DNA of 64,000 bases from Actinokineospora bangkokensis (lineage in GTDB: Bacteria; Actinomycetota; Actinomycetes; Mycobacteriales; Pseudonocardiaceae), in contig NZ_MKQR01000006.1 in NCBI RefSeq assembly GCF_001940455.1, positions 62,001 through 126,000 of the forward strand, read 5' to 3'. The notes beneath the pieces are model-generated. The model was not told where the DNA came from, did no database searches, and worked only from the letters and a program-made list of their open reading frames with translations. Positions 52,851-61,173 of the stretch are shown one piece after another; positions within the stretch are counted from its first letter, which is position 1, and each line of letters starts with the position of its first letter. Both the position numbers and the translations under genes were made by a program.

Positions 52851-54257
52851 TCAATACGTTCCCTGGGTCTGCACGTTCAGCTCGGTGGTGCGGTTGGCCT
52901 TGGCCGGGTCCGTCCTGGGGTCGTCGATGCGCAGCACGTCGAAGCCCTTGCCCAGGTCGGAGGCGTAGATGTAGCCGTTGTAGTAGTAGGCCGACCACAC
53001 GCCGCCGCTCTCGTCCGGGTCCGCGGCGGGGCCGCGCTCGAAGAACCCGATCTCCTTCGGCGCCCGGGAGTCGGTGAAGTCCACGACCTGCACCCCGCCC
53101 ATGTACCAGGCCTGCACCATGATGTCGCGGCCCGGCACCGGCAGCAGCGAGCCGTTGTGCGCGACGCAGTTCTCCTCGTCGGTCTGCTCGCGGCTGATCT
53201 TGTAGAAGCTGCGGAACTCCAGCTTGCGGTTGGCGCCGCGGCCGGTGATGTCGTAGACGCCGTCGGCGCCGCGGGTCTGGCCGATCCGCGGGTTGCACGT
53301 CGCCGCGCCGCCGCCGCCCAGCTCATCGGTGAAGATGACCTTGGTGCCAGCGTTGTTGAAGGTGGCCGAGTGCCAGAACGCGAAGTGCAGGTCGTCCTGC
53401 ACGCGGTGGATGACCCGCGGCTTCTCCCGGTCGGAGATGTCCATCAGGATGCCGTCGCCCATGCACGCCCCCGCCGCGAGGTTCTTCGACGGGTACGCGG
53501 TGATGTCGTGGCAGCCCGAGGTCGTCGAGACGTAGCCGGTGTCGACGGTGCCCGGGACGCCCGGGTTGCCGCCGTCGGGGAACAGGTTCGGCGTGGCCAC
53601 GACCGCCGCCGACGCCGGGTTCTTCAGCGGGACCTTGATGATGCTGATCGAGTCGTGCGGCGGCTTGCACTTCGACAGGGTCGCCGACGGGCTGTAGGAC
53701 GACACGTAGAGGTAGACGTCCTTGCCGTTGCGGCCCGGCACCAGCGTGTGCGTGTGCGACCCGCAGGCGGTCTCCACCGCGGTGACGTAGCGCGGGTTGC
53801 GCTTGTCGCTGATGTCGAAGACCTTCATGCCCTCCCAGTACGGCTTGGTGCCGTCGTTCTGCGAGGTGGAGTTGCAGGAGGCGTCGCTGCGCCGCGAGTC
53901 GGTGGACAGGAACAGCAGGTCCCCGCTCACCGACACGTCGTTCTGCGACCCCGGGCACAGCACCTGGCTGGTGATCGCCGGGTGCGTGGGGTCGGAGATG
54001 TCGTAGATGGTGAAGCCCAGGTAGTTGCCCGCGATGGCGTAGTTGCCGGTGAACGCCAGGTCGGTGCCCGTCGACGACGGCCCGGCCAGCGGCGCCGTCG
54101 CCGGGATGTTCGCGACGTGCGTGACGTTCGCGCTGGTCACCACCTCGTCCGGCGCCGGGAAGGCGCCCTGCGCCCCGGCCGGTCCCGCCCCCACCAGGGA
54201 CGACGCCACGACAGCCACCACGGCCGCGGCGACCAGCGGTCGTCGGTTGACAGCCAC
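52851..54257 (-). CDS. Secreted LVIVD-repeat beta-propeller protein
   Basis: The 468-residue protein starts with a Sec-type signal peptide (RRPLVAAAVVAVVASSLVGAG, Ala-Gln-rich cleavage region AGAQG at about residue 29). Repeats of the YDISDPTHP / FDISDKRNP / MDISDREKP / VDFTDSRAP kind follow, which define LVIVD beta-propeller proteins. Four Cys pairs are plausible for disulfides. It is exported and probably surface-associated. The molecular function of this family is unknown. The GTG at 54255-54257 has AGAGGGG upstream. It stands alone, convergent with the nitroreductase and divergent from the DUF305 gene. Confidence 0.85.
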   Translation of the reverse strand: MAVNRRPLVAAAVVAVVASSLVGAGPAGAQGAFPAPDEVVTSANVTHVANIPATAPLAGPSSTGTDLAFTGNYAIAGNYLGFTIYDISDPTHPAITSQVLCPGSQNDVSVSGDLLFLSTDSRRSDASCNSTSQNDGTKPYWEGMKVFDISDKRNPRYVTAVETACGSHTHTLVPGRNGKDVYLYVSSYSPSATLSKCKPPHDSISIIKVPLKNPASAAVVATPNLFPDGGNPGVPGTVDTGYVSTTSGCHDITAYPSKNLAAGACMGDGILMDISDREKPRVIHRVQDDLHFAFWHSATFNNAGTKVIFTDELGGGGAATCNPRIGQTRGADGVYDITGRGANRKLEFRSFYKISREQTDEENCVAHNGSLLPVPGRDIMVQAWYMGGVQVVDFTDSRAPKEIGFFERGPAADPDESGGVWSAYYYNGYIYASDLGKGFDVLRIDDPRTDPAKANRTTELNVQTQGTY

Positions 54258-54418
54258 AGCACCCACCCCTCTCGCACGTCCGGTCGGTGGCAGTATGACT
54301 GGCTGAAACCCGACATTCCACCATCCGACGTATCCAGTTTTCACCAGTTGCGCGCACGTTGTTGCCATCCCACGGCCGCAGGTACCGTCGAACCCGTCCC
54401 AGCGTGAGGAGGCCACCC

Positions 54419-55051
54419 GTGCGAGCCAGAGCCGTCCCGACCACCGCCGCGGCCCTCGCCCTGGCCCTGCTCACCGCCTGCTCCACCCCCGAGCCCCCGC
54501 CGAACCCGGTCCTGCAACCCGGCCTCCCCGGCGAACCCAACCGCACCCTCTCCGCCGACGACGCCGCCTCCGGTCTCCCGGCCACCCCGCCCAACGCCGC
54601 CGACTTCGCCTACGCGACCGGCATGGTCGTCCACCACCAGCAGGCCCTCCGCATGACCGACCTCGCCCCCACCCGCGCCGCCAACCCCCAACTCGCCGCC
54701 TTCGCCACCCGCATCGCCGACACCCAGCGCCCCGAGATCGACATGATGAACCGCTGGCTCACCCGCAACGGCGGCGATGACCACGCGGGTCACTCAGGCC
54801 ATTCCGGGCACTCGGACCACGCGGGGATGCCCGGCATGGCCACTGAGGAGGAGTTGGCGGCCCTGGAAGCGGCCCGCGGCCCGGACTTCGACGCCCAGTT
54901 CCTGCGCTTGATGATCCGCCACCACGAAGGCGCGGTCGCCATGGCCCAAGAGGTGCAGCAGAAGGGCCAGGACGTGTTCGTGCAGGAGATGGCCGACAAC
55001 ATCATCGCTGAGCAGACTGACGAGATTGCCCGCATGCGCGCAATGGCCTGA
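54419..55051 (+). CDS. DUF305 lipoprotein (His-rich)
   Basis: The 210-residue lipoprotein has a hydrophobic signal and the lipobox LLTAC (Cys about residue 21). Two DUF305 repeats follow with MVVHHQQAL and MIRHHEGAV. Between them lies a His/Gly/Asp-rich loop (DHAGHSGHSGHSDHAG) likely to bind metal such as copper. DUF305 proteins have a ferritin-like four-helix fold and are linked to metal homeostasis. GAGGAGG precedes the GTG start. No metal-transport genes are adjacent. Confidence 0.88.
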   Translation: MRARAVPTTAAALALALLTACSTPEPPPNPVLQPGLPGEPNRTLSADDAASGLPATPPNAADFAYATGMVVHHQQALRMTDLAPTRAANPQLAAFATRIADTQRPEIDMMNRWLTRNGGDDHAGHSGHSGHSDHAGMPGMATEEELAALEAARGPDFDAQFLRLMIRHHEGAVAMAQEVQQKGQDVFVQEMADNIIAEQTDEIARMRAMA

Positions 55052-55055
55052 TTCT

Positions 55056-55162
55056 TTCCCCTCCCCGGCTGCCGCCTCTCTCTTTCCGGCTACCGCCGGA
55101 CCCCGGCTGCCGCCGGACCTCTCCGGCTGCCGCCGGGGCCCCGGCGTTCGCCGGGGTGGGGG
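55056..55162. repeat. Cluster of short GC-rich dyads (CCGGCTGCCGCCGG type)
   Basis: About five imperfect tandem units of 15-18 bp occur, such as CCGGCTACCGCCGG and CCGGCTGCCGCCGG, each itself a small dyad, ending with CCCCGGCGTTCGCCGGGG. They fill the space between the DUF305 gene and the second 148-bp palindrome and may terminate transcription. Confidence 0.6.
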
Positions 55163-55174
55163 GTTGGGTGGGTG

Positions 55175-55322
55175 GCCCGGTTGGGTGGATCCGCTTGGTC
55201 GGGGCCCCTATGACGATCATGTGCTGTCGGGCGGGAAAAGGCGGGCTGAAAAGACGCCCGCCCGTCCCGTTTGGGTAGCACATGATCGTCACCCCCGACC
55301 AAGCGAATCCACCCAACCGGGC
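55175..55322. repeat. 148-bp palindromic element, copy 2
   Basis: Outer arms GCCCGGTTGGGTGGAT (55175-55190) and ATCCACCCAACCGGGC (55307-55322) pair perfectly. The inner parts (GCTTGGTCGGGG / CCCCGACCAAGC, GACGATCATGTGCT / AGCACATGATCGTC and the central hairpin) are shared with copy 1 at 8988-9135. Where the copies differ, both arms differ together, so pairing is kept. It directly precedes the remnant of a regulator gene. Confidence 0.8.
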
Positions 55323-55425
55323 AGGTCACGCCGCCCGGCTCGGCTTCGATGGGCGGTCACCTTCTCGCGCAACCACGACCCACGCTGGCGCTGAGGTACC
55401 CCGGGCAAGGGGACCTTGGTCTCAA

Positions 55426-55674
55426 ATGGTCTTGCCGTCCGATGTTCAAGCCACCCGTGTCGGGCGTCACTGGATGGACATCGCGCGTGCGTGGACTCTC
55501 GAAGGCAAGCCCGACAACGCTTTGAAGGCATTGCAGAATGCTAAGGCTGTTGCGCCGCAACAAACCAAGCTTCACCCGAATGCGCACGAGACACTGCGCG
55601 CTATCGCGGAGGCGGAGCGCCGACGCTCCAACTCGCTGGCCAAATTTGCCGCGTGGATGGGGCTTGAAATTTAG
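55426..55674 (+). pseudogene. C-terminal remnant of an XRE-family (TPR) regulator
   Basis: About 83 codons encode the end of an actinobacterial helix-turn-helix regulator with a TPR-like sensor region: HWMDIARAWTLEGKPDNAL and then HETLRAIAEAERRRSNSLAKFAAWMGLEI (shown in part). The DNA-binding N terminus is absent. The upstream sequence is the 148-bp palindrome and unrelated DNA. Base composition is less GC-rich than the neighbours. The likely explanation is truncation of an older gene by rearrangement at the element. Expression is doubtful. Confidence 0.65.
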
Positions 55675-55683
55675 TGTCGAGAT

Positions 55684-56094
55684 TTAGGTGAGTTCGCGCC
55701 AAAGAACCCCTTCGCAGCGATTACCGTTATTTGTCGCGAACTCGATCACGGCGCGCCTGACCTCGGCCAAGGCGATTTCGTCGCGGGCTTCAACAGGGAA
55801 CTCGCTGCCGGTGTAGTCGTACATGACCTCGTTGGCCGCGTCGGTCCCGTTGGTGCCGATAAAGCTGCCGCGGTCGGTGATGATGCTCGCGAATCCGAGT
55901 TCGACCTCGGGGCGAACGCCGAATTGAAGAACCAACGGTTGGCCGCCCGTGTGCATCTCGACATTGGCGGCAACTGGAAAGTCGGCTTCCCTTGCTTCCG
56001 CCTCTACCTTGTCGAGGAACGAGGCGATGTGCGCAGGGTCGATGATCTCGGGATCGCGCTGCCCGACCTCGTACCACGCTTTGATGGTCACCAC
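55684..56094 (-). CDS. Imm1-like immunity protein
   Basis: The 136-residue acidic protein has the pattern of Imm1 immunity proteins: a C-terminal half with FATNNGNRCEGVLWRE and an early WYEVGQ segment. It lies directly after the toxin gene. The GTG codons at 56092-56094 and 56089-56091 are both possible; the second would form a GTGA overlap with the toxin's expected stop (56088-56090), and GGGAGG lies upstream. It should bind and neutralise the adjacent deaminase toxin in the cytoplasm. Its lower GC content and codon use differ from the surrounding genes, as is common for toxin-immunity loci moved by transfer. Confidence 0.8.
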   Translation of the reverse strand: MVTIKAWYEVGQRDPEIIDPAHIASFLDKVEAEAREADFPVAANVEMHTGGQPLVLQFGVRPEVELGFASIITDRGSFIGTNGTDAANEVMYDYTGSEFPVEARDEIALAEVRRAVIEFATNNGNRCEGVLWRELT

Positions 56095-56824
56095 GGTTTC
56101 CGCCCTCCCGGATAGTCTTGCTTGAAGCCCCCGGCCCGTGAACGGTCAAGACGTACCCCACTGGCAACATTACCGATATGAGCGAGTCGCAACCGTAGGT
56201 ACCGGGACACGGGACGTTGTTCATCACGATGACAGCACTCCTGATCCCGTTGTCGCGCATGTGCGCCGCAAGCTTGAGTTCGGCGTGCTTCGCGGCGAGG
56301 ACAGGCGATCGTGGGATGTTCGCGTCCCGCAAGATCTCATCGACCCTCCCCGTGCGGTCGTCTTGACCGCTGACGACGGTGCCGTTGCTGCGTCCGTCGG
56401 TCGAGAACCACTCGCCTCGCGTCTTCTGCCCACGCCCGCGGGTGACCGGCGGCGGCAGGCGTTCACGAGCAGCGATCACGCGCGGGTCCTCGCCGTGCTC
56501 CTCGCGCCGAACGGGCACCGTCACGGCCCCCGCCGCCCTGGGCGTTGAGACGGGGCCGCCGCCCTCCAGCGACGCGACGTAGGCCCTGAGATCCCCCGCG
56601 ATCCGTTCAAGCACCCGCCCCGCCGCCCGGACCGTCTCCGCCCCCTGCCGGTACTCGGCGGCTATCGCCCGCACCTCGGGTCGAGACGTGCCCGCCGTCG
56701 CGTTCGCCGCGATCCCCGCGGCCTCGTCCGCGCGGAGCACGGCCTCGACCATGCTCGCCCGCGCCGCGTCCATCGCCGCGAGAACCCCGCGCACCGCCGC
56801 GAGCAGCTCGCCCACGCCCGCCAT
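56088..56824 (-). CDS. Polymorphic toxin with DddA-like (SCP1.201) deaminase domain, apparent frameshift
   Basis: The N-terminal 95 residues are helical and WXG100/LXG-like, as in toxins exported by type VII secretion. A linker follows. Residues about 130-232 form an SCP1.201-like cytidine deaminase domain with the zinc/catalytic motif HAE (His180, Glu182) and PCPGTYGC (Cys206, Cys212). It belongs with DddA-type deaminases that act on DNA. After LTVHGP the frame shifts at a run of five G (plus strand C at 56128-56132). As written, the frame runs on over the immunity gene to 55790. With one extra G it would end FKQDYPGGRKPW and stop at 56088-56090, overlapping the Imm1 start as GTGA. So it is either a recent mutation, a sequencing error or slippage. 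Confidence 0.75.
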
Positions 56825-57157
56825 CGCCCACCCCCGATCTCGACGCCTGTTCAGGATCGTGGGGTGGAGCCCTGACAGGTGGGTTCACCTGCGCCAACGT
56901 GTGCACTTCGCTATATTGCTCCCCAGCTTTTCCCGCTCTGTCAGCTCATGATCGCCGTAGGGGCCCCGCCCAAACAGGTCCACCGCATCGAGCCCGCCCT
57001 GAAAATCCCGGCACTCACCCCCGATGCCGCAGGCGAGGCGAGCGCCCCAGTCGGGACCCACCAGAAACCTGGGTGAAGAGCGCCGGCGCCGCCGGCTACG
57101 ATCGGGGGCGACCGCACCACCCCTGGCCTGGTCAGCCCCGATGACGAGGAGTCCGCC
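56825..57157. other. 333-bp gap before thrS with a half copy of the palindromic element
   Basis: No gene is seen. GCTCATGATCGCCGTAGGGGCCCCG (56943-56967, only partly shown here in function) and the following CACCGCATCGAGCC and GAAAATCCCG match one arm and flank of the 148-bp elements; the partner arm is missing. The region must also contain the thrS promoter. TATATTG at 56914-56920 is AT-rich enough for a -10. GAGGAG (57146-57151) is the thrS ribosome site. I see no T-box antiterminator. Confidence 0.5.
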
Positions 57158-59206
57158 GTGTCCGAGGCCCAGCCCGTTGCCGTTGCCACCGCGAGCGTGG
57201 TGGTGAAGGCGGGCACCACCGCGGGCGCGGCCGTCCGGGAGGCGGGGTTGCCCGGCAAGGGGCCCGACGCCGTCGTGGTGGTGCGCGATGCCGAGGGGCG
57301 GTTGCGGGACCTGGCGTGGGTGCCGGGGACCGACGTCGAGGTGCAGCCGGTGGCGGCGGACAGCGAGGACGGCCGGGCGGTCATCCGGCACTCGTGCGCG
57401 CACGTGCTGGCCCAGGCCGTGCAGCAGCAGTTCCCGGAGGCCAAGCTGGGGATCGGGCCGCCGGTGCGCGACGGGTTCTACTACGACTTCCAGGTCGAGC
57501 GGCCGTTCACCCCGGAGGACCTCGCCGCGCTGGAGAAGCGCATGAAGGCGATCATCAAGGGGTCGCAGCGGTTCTCCCGGCGGGTCGTGGAGTCGGTGGA
57601 GGCGGCGAAGGCGGAGCTGGCGGCGGAGCCGTTCAAGCTGGAGCTGGTGGACATCAAGTCGGACGTGGACACCGCCGAGGTGATGGAGGTGGGCGGTGGT
57701 GAGCTGACCATCTACGACAACCTCGACCCGCGCTCCGGCGACCGGGTGTGGGGCGACCTGTGCCGGGGGCCGCACGTGCCGACCACCAAGCACATCCCCG
57801 CCTTCAAGCTCACCAGGGTCGCCGCCGCCTACTGGCGGGGCAACGACAAGAACCCGCAGCTCCAGCGCATCTACGGCACCGCGTGGGAGTCGCAGGAGGC
57901 GCTGGACGCGCACCTGGAGCTGCTGGCCGAGGCCGAGCGGCGCGACCACCGGCGGCTGGGCAGCGAGCTGGACCTGTTCAGCTTCCCCGACGAGATCGGC
58001 TCCGGTCTGGCGGTCTTCCACCCCAAGGGCGGCATCATCCGCCGGGTGATGGAGGACTACTCGCGCAAGCGGCACGAGGAGGGCGGGTACGAGTTCGTCT
58101 ACTCCCCGCACATCACCAAGGGCACGCTGTTCGAGGTGTCCGGCCACCTGGGCTGGTACCGCGACGGCATGTACCCGGCCATGCACCTCGACGCCGAGTA
58201 CAACGACGACGGCACCGTGCGCAAGCCCGGCCAGGACTACTACCTCAAGCCGATGAACTGCCCGTTCCACGACCTGATCTTCCGCTCGCGCGGGCGCTCC
58301 TACCGGGAGCTGCCGCTGCGGATGTTCGAGTTCGGGTCGGTGTACCGGTACGAGAAGTCCGGGGTGGTGCACGGCCTGACCCGGGTGCGCGGCATGACGC
58401 AGGACGACGCGCACATCTTCTGCACCGAGGAGCAGGTGCAGGAGGAGCTCAAGTCGCTGCTGCGGTTCGTGCTCGACCTGCTGCGCGACTACGGCCTCGA
58501 CGACTTCTACCTGGAGCTGTCGACCCGCAACGACGAGAAGTACGTCGGCTCCGACGAGGTGTGGGAGCGGGCCACCGAGACCCTGCGGATCGCCGCCGAG
58601 GACTCCGGCCTGGAGCTGGTGCCCGACCCCGCGGGCGCGGCGTTCTACGGGCCCAAGATCTCCGTGCAGGCCAAGGACGCGCTCGGCCGCACCTGGCAGA
58701 TGTCGACCATCCAGCTCGACTTCAACCTGCCCGAGCTGTTCGAGCTGGAGTACACCGCCCCCGACGGCTCGCGCAAGCGGCCGGTGATGATCCACCGCGC
58801 GCTGTTCGGCTCGGTGGAGCGGTTCTTCGGCGTGCTCACCGAGCACTACGCGGGCGCGTTCCCGGCCTGGCTGGCGCCGGTGCAGGCGGTGGGCATCCCG
58901 ATCGCCGACGAGCACTCCGAGCACCTGCTGGCCGTGGCCGATCAGCTGCGCGCGCACGGCATCCGGGTCGAGGTGGACCTCTCCGACGACCGGATGCAGA
59001 AGAAGATCCGCAACCACACCCTGCAGAAGGTGCCGTTCCTGCTGGTGGCCGGGGGCAAGGACGTGGAGTCCGGGTCGGTGTCGTTCCGCTTCCGCGACGG
59101 CTCCCAGCTCAACGGGGTGCCGGTGGCCGACGCCGTCGAGGCCGTGCGCGACTGGGTGGCCCGCCGGGAGAACACCTCCCCGAACGCCGAGGTGTTCAAG
59201 GCCTGA
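57158..59206 (+). CDS. thrS: Threonyl-tRNA synthetase
   Basis: The 682-residue class II synthetase has an N-terminal TGS domain (about 1-70), the editing-associated second domain with [11 protein letters not shown] (about 78-88), and the catalytic core. The zinc ligand Cys is in MNCPFHD, motif 2 is near [13 protein letters not shown], motif 3 near [14 protein letters not shown], and a C-terminal anticodon-binding domain follows. It charges tRNA-Thr. The start GTG has GAGGAG upstream. The gene order thrS - HIT - pgsA - patA - pimA is conserved in actinobacteria, so this is the housekeeping copy and not a cluster resistance gene. Confidence 0.97.
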   Translation: MSEAQPVAVATASVVVKAGTTAGAAVREAGLPGKGPDAVVVVRDAEGRLRDLAWVPGTDVEVQPVAADSEDGRAVIRHSCAHVLAQAVQQQFPEAKLGIGPPVRDGFYYDFQVERPFTPEDLAALEKRMKAIIKGSQRFSRRVVESVEAAKAELAAEPFKLELVDIKSDVDTAEVMEVGGGELTIYDNLDPRSGDRVWGDLCRGPHVPTTKHIPAFKLTRVAAAYWRGNDKNPQLQRIYGTAWESQEALDAHLELLAEAERRDHRRLGSELDLFSFPDEIGSGLAVFHPKGGIIRRVMEDYSRKRHEEGGYEFVYSPHITKGTLFEVSGHLGWYRDGMYPAMHLDAEYNDDGTVRKPGQDYYLKPMNCPFHDLIFRSRGRSYRELPLRMFEFGSVYRYEKSGVVHGLTRVRGMTQDDAHIFCTEEQVQEELKSLLRFVLDLLRDYGLDDFYLELSTRNDEKYVGSDEVWERATETLRIAAEDSGLELVPDPAGAAFYGPKISVQAKDALGRTWQMSTIQLDFNLPELFELEYTAPDGSRKRPVMIHRALFGSVERFFGVLTEHYAGAFPAWLAPVQAVGIPIADEHSEHLLAVADQLRAHGIRVEVDLSDDRMQKKIRNHTLQKVPFLLVAGGKDVESGSVSFRFRDGSQLNGVPVADAVEAVRDWVARRENTSPNAEVFKA

Positions 59207-59215
59207 GACGCCGGT

Positions 59216-59242
59216 GGCCCGGGGTGCGGCGCACCCCGGGCC
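59216..59242 (+). terminator. Hairpin after thrS
   Basis: GGCCCGGGGTGC (59216-59227) and GCACCCCGGGCC (59231-59242) form a perfect 12-bp stem with a 3-base loop, 10 bases after the thrS stop and 28 bases before the HIT gene start. It would reduce read-through into the HIT gene. Confidence 0.75.
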
Positions 59243-59269
59243 GTCAGCCCACCCGACTAGGATCGGGGC

Positions 59270-59815
59270 ATGGCAGATCCGGAGCTGGAAGCCCAGGAGG
59301 GCGTCGGGATCCCCGACGCGTTGCAGCGGTTGTGGACGCCGCACCGGATGGCCTACATCAAGGGCCAGGGCAAGCCCGAGGGCGACACCTCCGACGGGTG
59401 CCCGTTCTGCGCCGTGACCGCGCTCGACGACGCCGACGCGCTGATCATCTCGCGCGGCAAGGGCGTGTACGCGCTGCTCAACCTCTACCCGTACAACCCG
59501 GGTCACCTGATGGTGGTGCCCTACCGGCACGTCGCGGACTACACCGACCTCACGCCGGAGGAGACCGTCGAGCTCGCGGAGTTCACCCAGCGCGCGATGC
59601 GGGTGGCGCGGCGGGTGTCGGCGCCGCACGGGTTCAACCTGGGCATGAACCAGGGCGTGATCGCGGGCGCGGGGATCGCCGCGCACCTGCACCAGCACCT
59701 GGTGCCGCGGTGGGGCGGGGACGCGAACTTCATGCCGGTCATCGGACACACGAAGGTGCTGCCGCAGCTGCTGGGGGAGACCCGGCAGCTGCTCGCGGAC
59801 GCCTGGGACGCGTGA
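59270..59815 (+). CDS. HIT-family nucleotide phosphorylase/hydrolase
   Basis: The 181-residue protein has the histidine triad motif HLHQHLVPR near residue 140 and a zinc-type CPFC pair near residue 44, as in actinobacterial HIT proteins (AP4A phosphorylase-like, the Rv2613c type). It degrades dinucleoside polyphosphates. The position directly after thrS is conserved in mycobacteria and relatives. The ATG start at 59270 gives normal length; the ribosome site is weak (GGGG). Confidence 0.93.
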   Translation: MADPELEAQEGVGIPDALQRLWTPHRMAYIKGQGKPEGDTSDGCPFCAVTALDDADALIISRGKGVYALLNLYPYNPGHLMVVPYRHVADYTDLTPEETVELAEFTQRAMRVARRVSAPHGFNLGMNQGVIAGAGIAAHLHQHLVPRWGGDANFMPVIGHTKVLPQLLGETRQLLADAWDA

Positions 59816-59853
59816 GGGCCCGCCGGGTCTCCCCGGCAGGCCCCCACGCGTCG
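59810..59853. terminator. Imperfect hairpin between HIT and yceI ends
   Basis: GACGCGTGAGGGCCCGCCGGG and CCCGGCAGGCCCCCACGCGTC regions (59807-59854) form a long, slightly bulged stem between convergent gene ends. It probably terminates both transcripts. Confidence 0.6.
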
Positions 59854-59863
59854 CGCACCGGGC

Positions 59864-60424
59864 TCAGCCCTGGCGCAGCACGGCCTCGATGTCGAGGCTG
59901 ATCTCGACCTTGTCGCCCACCAGGACGACGTTGTTCTGCACGCCCGCGAAGTTGACGCCGAAGTCCTTGCGGTTGATGTGCGCCTTGCCCTCGATGCCGA
60001 TGCGGGTGCCGCCGTAGGCGTCGGCCGCGAAGCCGTTGAACTCGAAGGTCACCGGGACGGCCTTGGTGACGTCCTTGAGGGTCAGCTCGCCGTTGAGGAC
60101 GTAGTCGTCGCCGTCGCGGGTGACCCCGGTGGCCTTGTAGGTCATGGTCGGGTACTTCTCGACCTCGAAGAAGTCCGCGGTCTTGAGGTGGCCGTCGCGG
60201 TCGGGGTTGCCGGTGTGGATCGAGTCCAGCTCCACGGCGACCTCGACCCCGGAGGTGGCCAGGTCGTCGGTGGTGGTGACGGTGCCGGTGAACGCGGTGA
60301 AGCGGCCCTTGACCTTGCTGATGCCGCCCATGTGCCGCACCGAGAAGCCCACCTCGGAGTGCGTGGGGTCGATGTCCCAGGTGCCCGCGACGAAGCCGGG
60401 GATCTCGGTGATGGCGGTGGTCAT
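59864..60424 (-). CDS. YceI-family lipid-binding protein
   Basis: The 186-residue protein has the YceI lipocalin-like pattern: TWDIDPTHSEVGFSVRHMG near the N terminus, FFEVEKYPTMTYK in the middle and NRKDFGVNF towards the end. The fold is a beta barrel that binds polyisoprenoids or other amphiphiles. There is no signal peptide, so it is cytoplasmic, as is usual for actinobacterial members. It is divergent from a MarR gene, and paired operator-like boxes lie between the two. Confidence 0.92.
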   Translation of the reverse strand: MTTAITEIPGFVAGTWDIDPTHSEVGFSVRHMGGISKVKGRFTAFTGTVTTTDDLATSGVEVAVELDSIHTGNPDRDGHLKTADFFEVEKYPTMTYKATGVTRDGDDYVLNGELTLKDVTKAVPVTFEFNGFAADAYGGTRIGIEGKAHINRKDFGVNFAGVQNNVVLVGDKVEISLDIEAVLRQG

Positions 60425-60458
60425 GGTGGTGCCTCTTCCCGTCGGGTCGAACGCTTGG

Positions 60459-60504
60459 TTGAACTCTCAATCGGAACGGTACACGGGACCGGTTGAGAGT
60501 TCAA
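60459..60504. promoter_or_regulatory. Paired MarR-type boxes overlapping divergent promoters
   Basis: TTGAACTCTCAA (60459-60470) and its inverse TTGAGAGTTCAA (60493-60504) are each near-palindromic and face each other. The MarR promoter reads TTGAGA (60493-60498), 16 bp, TACGAT (60515-60520). The yceI promoter reads TTGAAC (complement of 60499-60504), 17 bp, TACCGT (complement of 60476-60481). Binding of the MarR protein would shut both. The MarR start codon at 60526 lies about 6 bases after its -10, so that mRNA may be leaderless. Confidence 0.75.
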
Positions 60505-60525
60505 CTAGGGGGGTACGATGGGGGC

Positions 60526-61101
60526 ATGGCCGAGGAAACGCGCTGGTTGAGCCCAGCGGAGCAGGACGTGTGGCGCACCTTCATCACCATGACCGCCGCG
60601 CTCACCGACGGCCTGGACCGGCAGCTGCAACGCGACGCCAAGCTGCCCTACACCTACTACGAGATCCTCGTGGTCCTCTCCGAGACGCCCGAGCGGGCGC
60701 TGCGGATGAGCGAGCTGGCGGGCCTGCGCGGCTCGTCGCGCAGCAGGCTCTCGCACGCGGTGTCCCGGCTGGAGGAGGCGGGCTGGGTCGAGCGGCGCGA
60801 GTGCCCCACCGACAAGCGCGGGCAGCTCGCCGTGCTCACCGACGCGGGCTACGCCGCCCTGGCCGCCGCCGCCCCCGGGCACGTCGGCGCCGTGCGCGCG
60901 GCCCTGTTCGACCGGCTCACCCCCGAGCAGGTCCGGGTGCTCGGGGAGATCAGCGCCGTCGTCCTCGACGGCCTCGACCCCGACAAGCAGCTGCCCGGCA
61001 ACCGCTGCTTCGGCGGTGCCGCGGCCAGTGACGACCCGCACACGCCCGACCCTGCGGCACGCCCCGACCACGGGCAACCCGAGGTCGCGGGCACCGCCTG
61101 A
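60526..61101 (+). CDS. MarR-family regulator
   Basis: The 191-residue winged-helix regulator has its DNA-binding region at about residues 55-115, with LRMSELAGLRGSSRSRLSHAVSRLE and the wing ECPTDKRGQLAVLT (each quoted in part). The C-terminal 35 residues are a Pro/Asp-rich tail beyond the usual MarR length. It probably represses itself and the divergent yceI gene through the paired boxes at 60459-60504. The ATG lies so close to the -10 element that a leaderless transcript is likely, and no ribosome site is visible. Confidence 0.92.
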   Translation: MAEETRWLSPAEQDVWRTFITMTAALTDGLDRQLQRDAKLPYTYYEILVVLSETPERALRMSELAGLRGSSRSRLSHAVSRLEEAGWVERRECPTDKRGQLAVLTDAGYAALAAAAPGHVGAVRAALFDRLTPEQVRVLGEISAVVLDGLDPDKQLPGNRCFGGAAASDDPHTPDPAARPDHGQPEVAGTA

Positions 61102-61173
61102 ACGGGTGGGGCCGCCCGCCGGCCGGCGCGGGCCGGTTACGCTGCCCGCGCCAGCCCCTCCCGCCGGACAGGT

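Noticed and set aside
55056-55162. CRISPR array
   Set aside because: The repeated units are short adjacent dyads with no spacers and no cas genes nearby.
55790-56087. Extra C-terminal domain of the toxin beyond the deaminase
   Set aside because: This stretch is the immunity gene read in another frame; its composition is random-like and a one-base correction gives a sensible stop at 56088-56090.
57158-59206. thrS as a self-resistance gene against a chlorothreonine-derived product
   Set aside because: It is in the conserved thrS-HIT-pgsA-patA-pimA housekeeping order and about 24 kb from the end of the cluster, so it is the normal essential copy.
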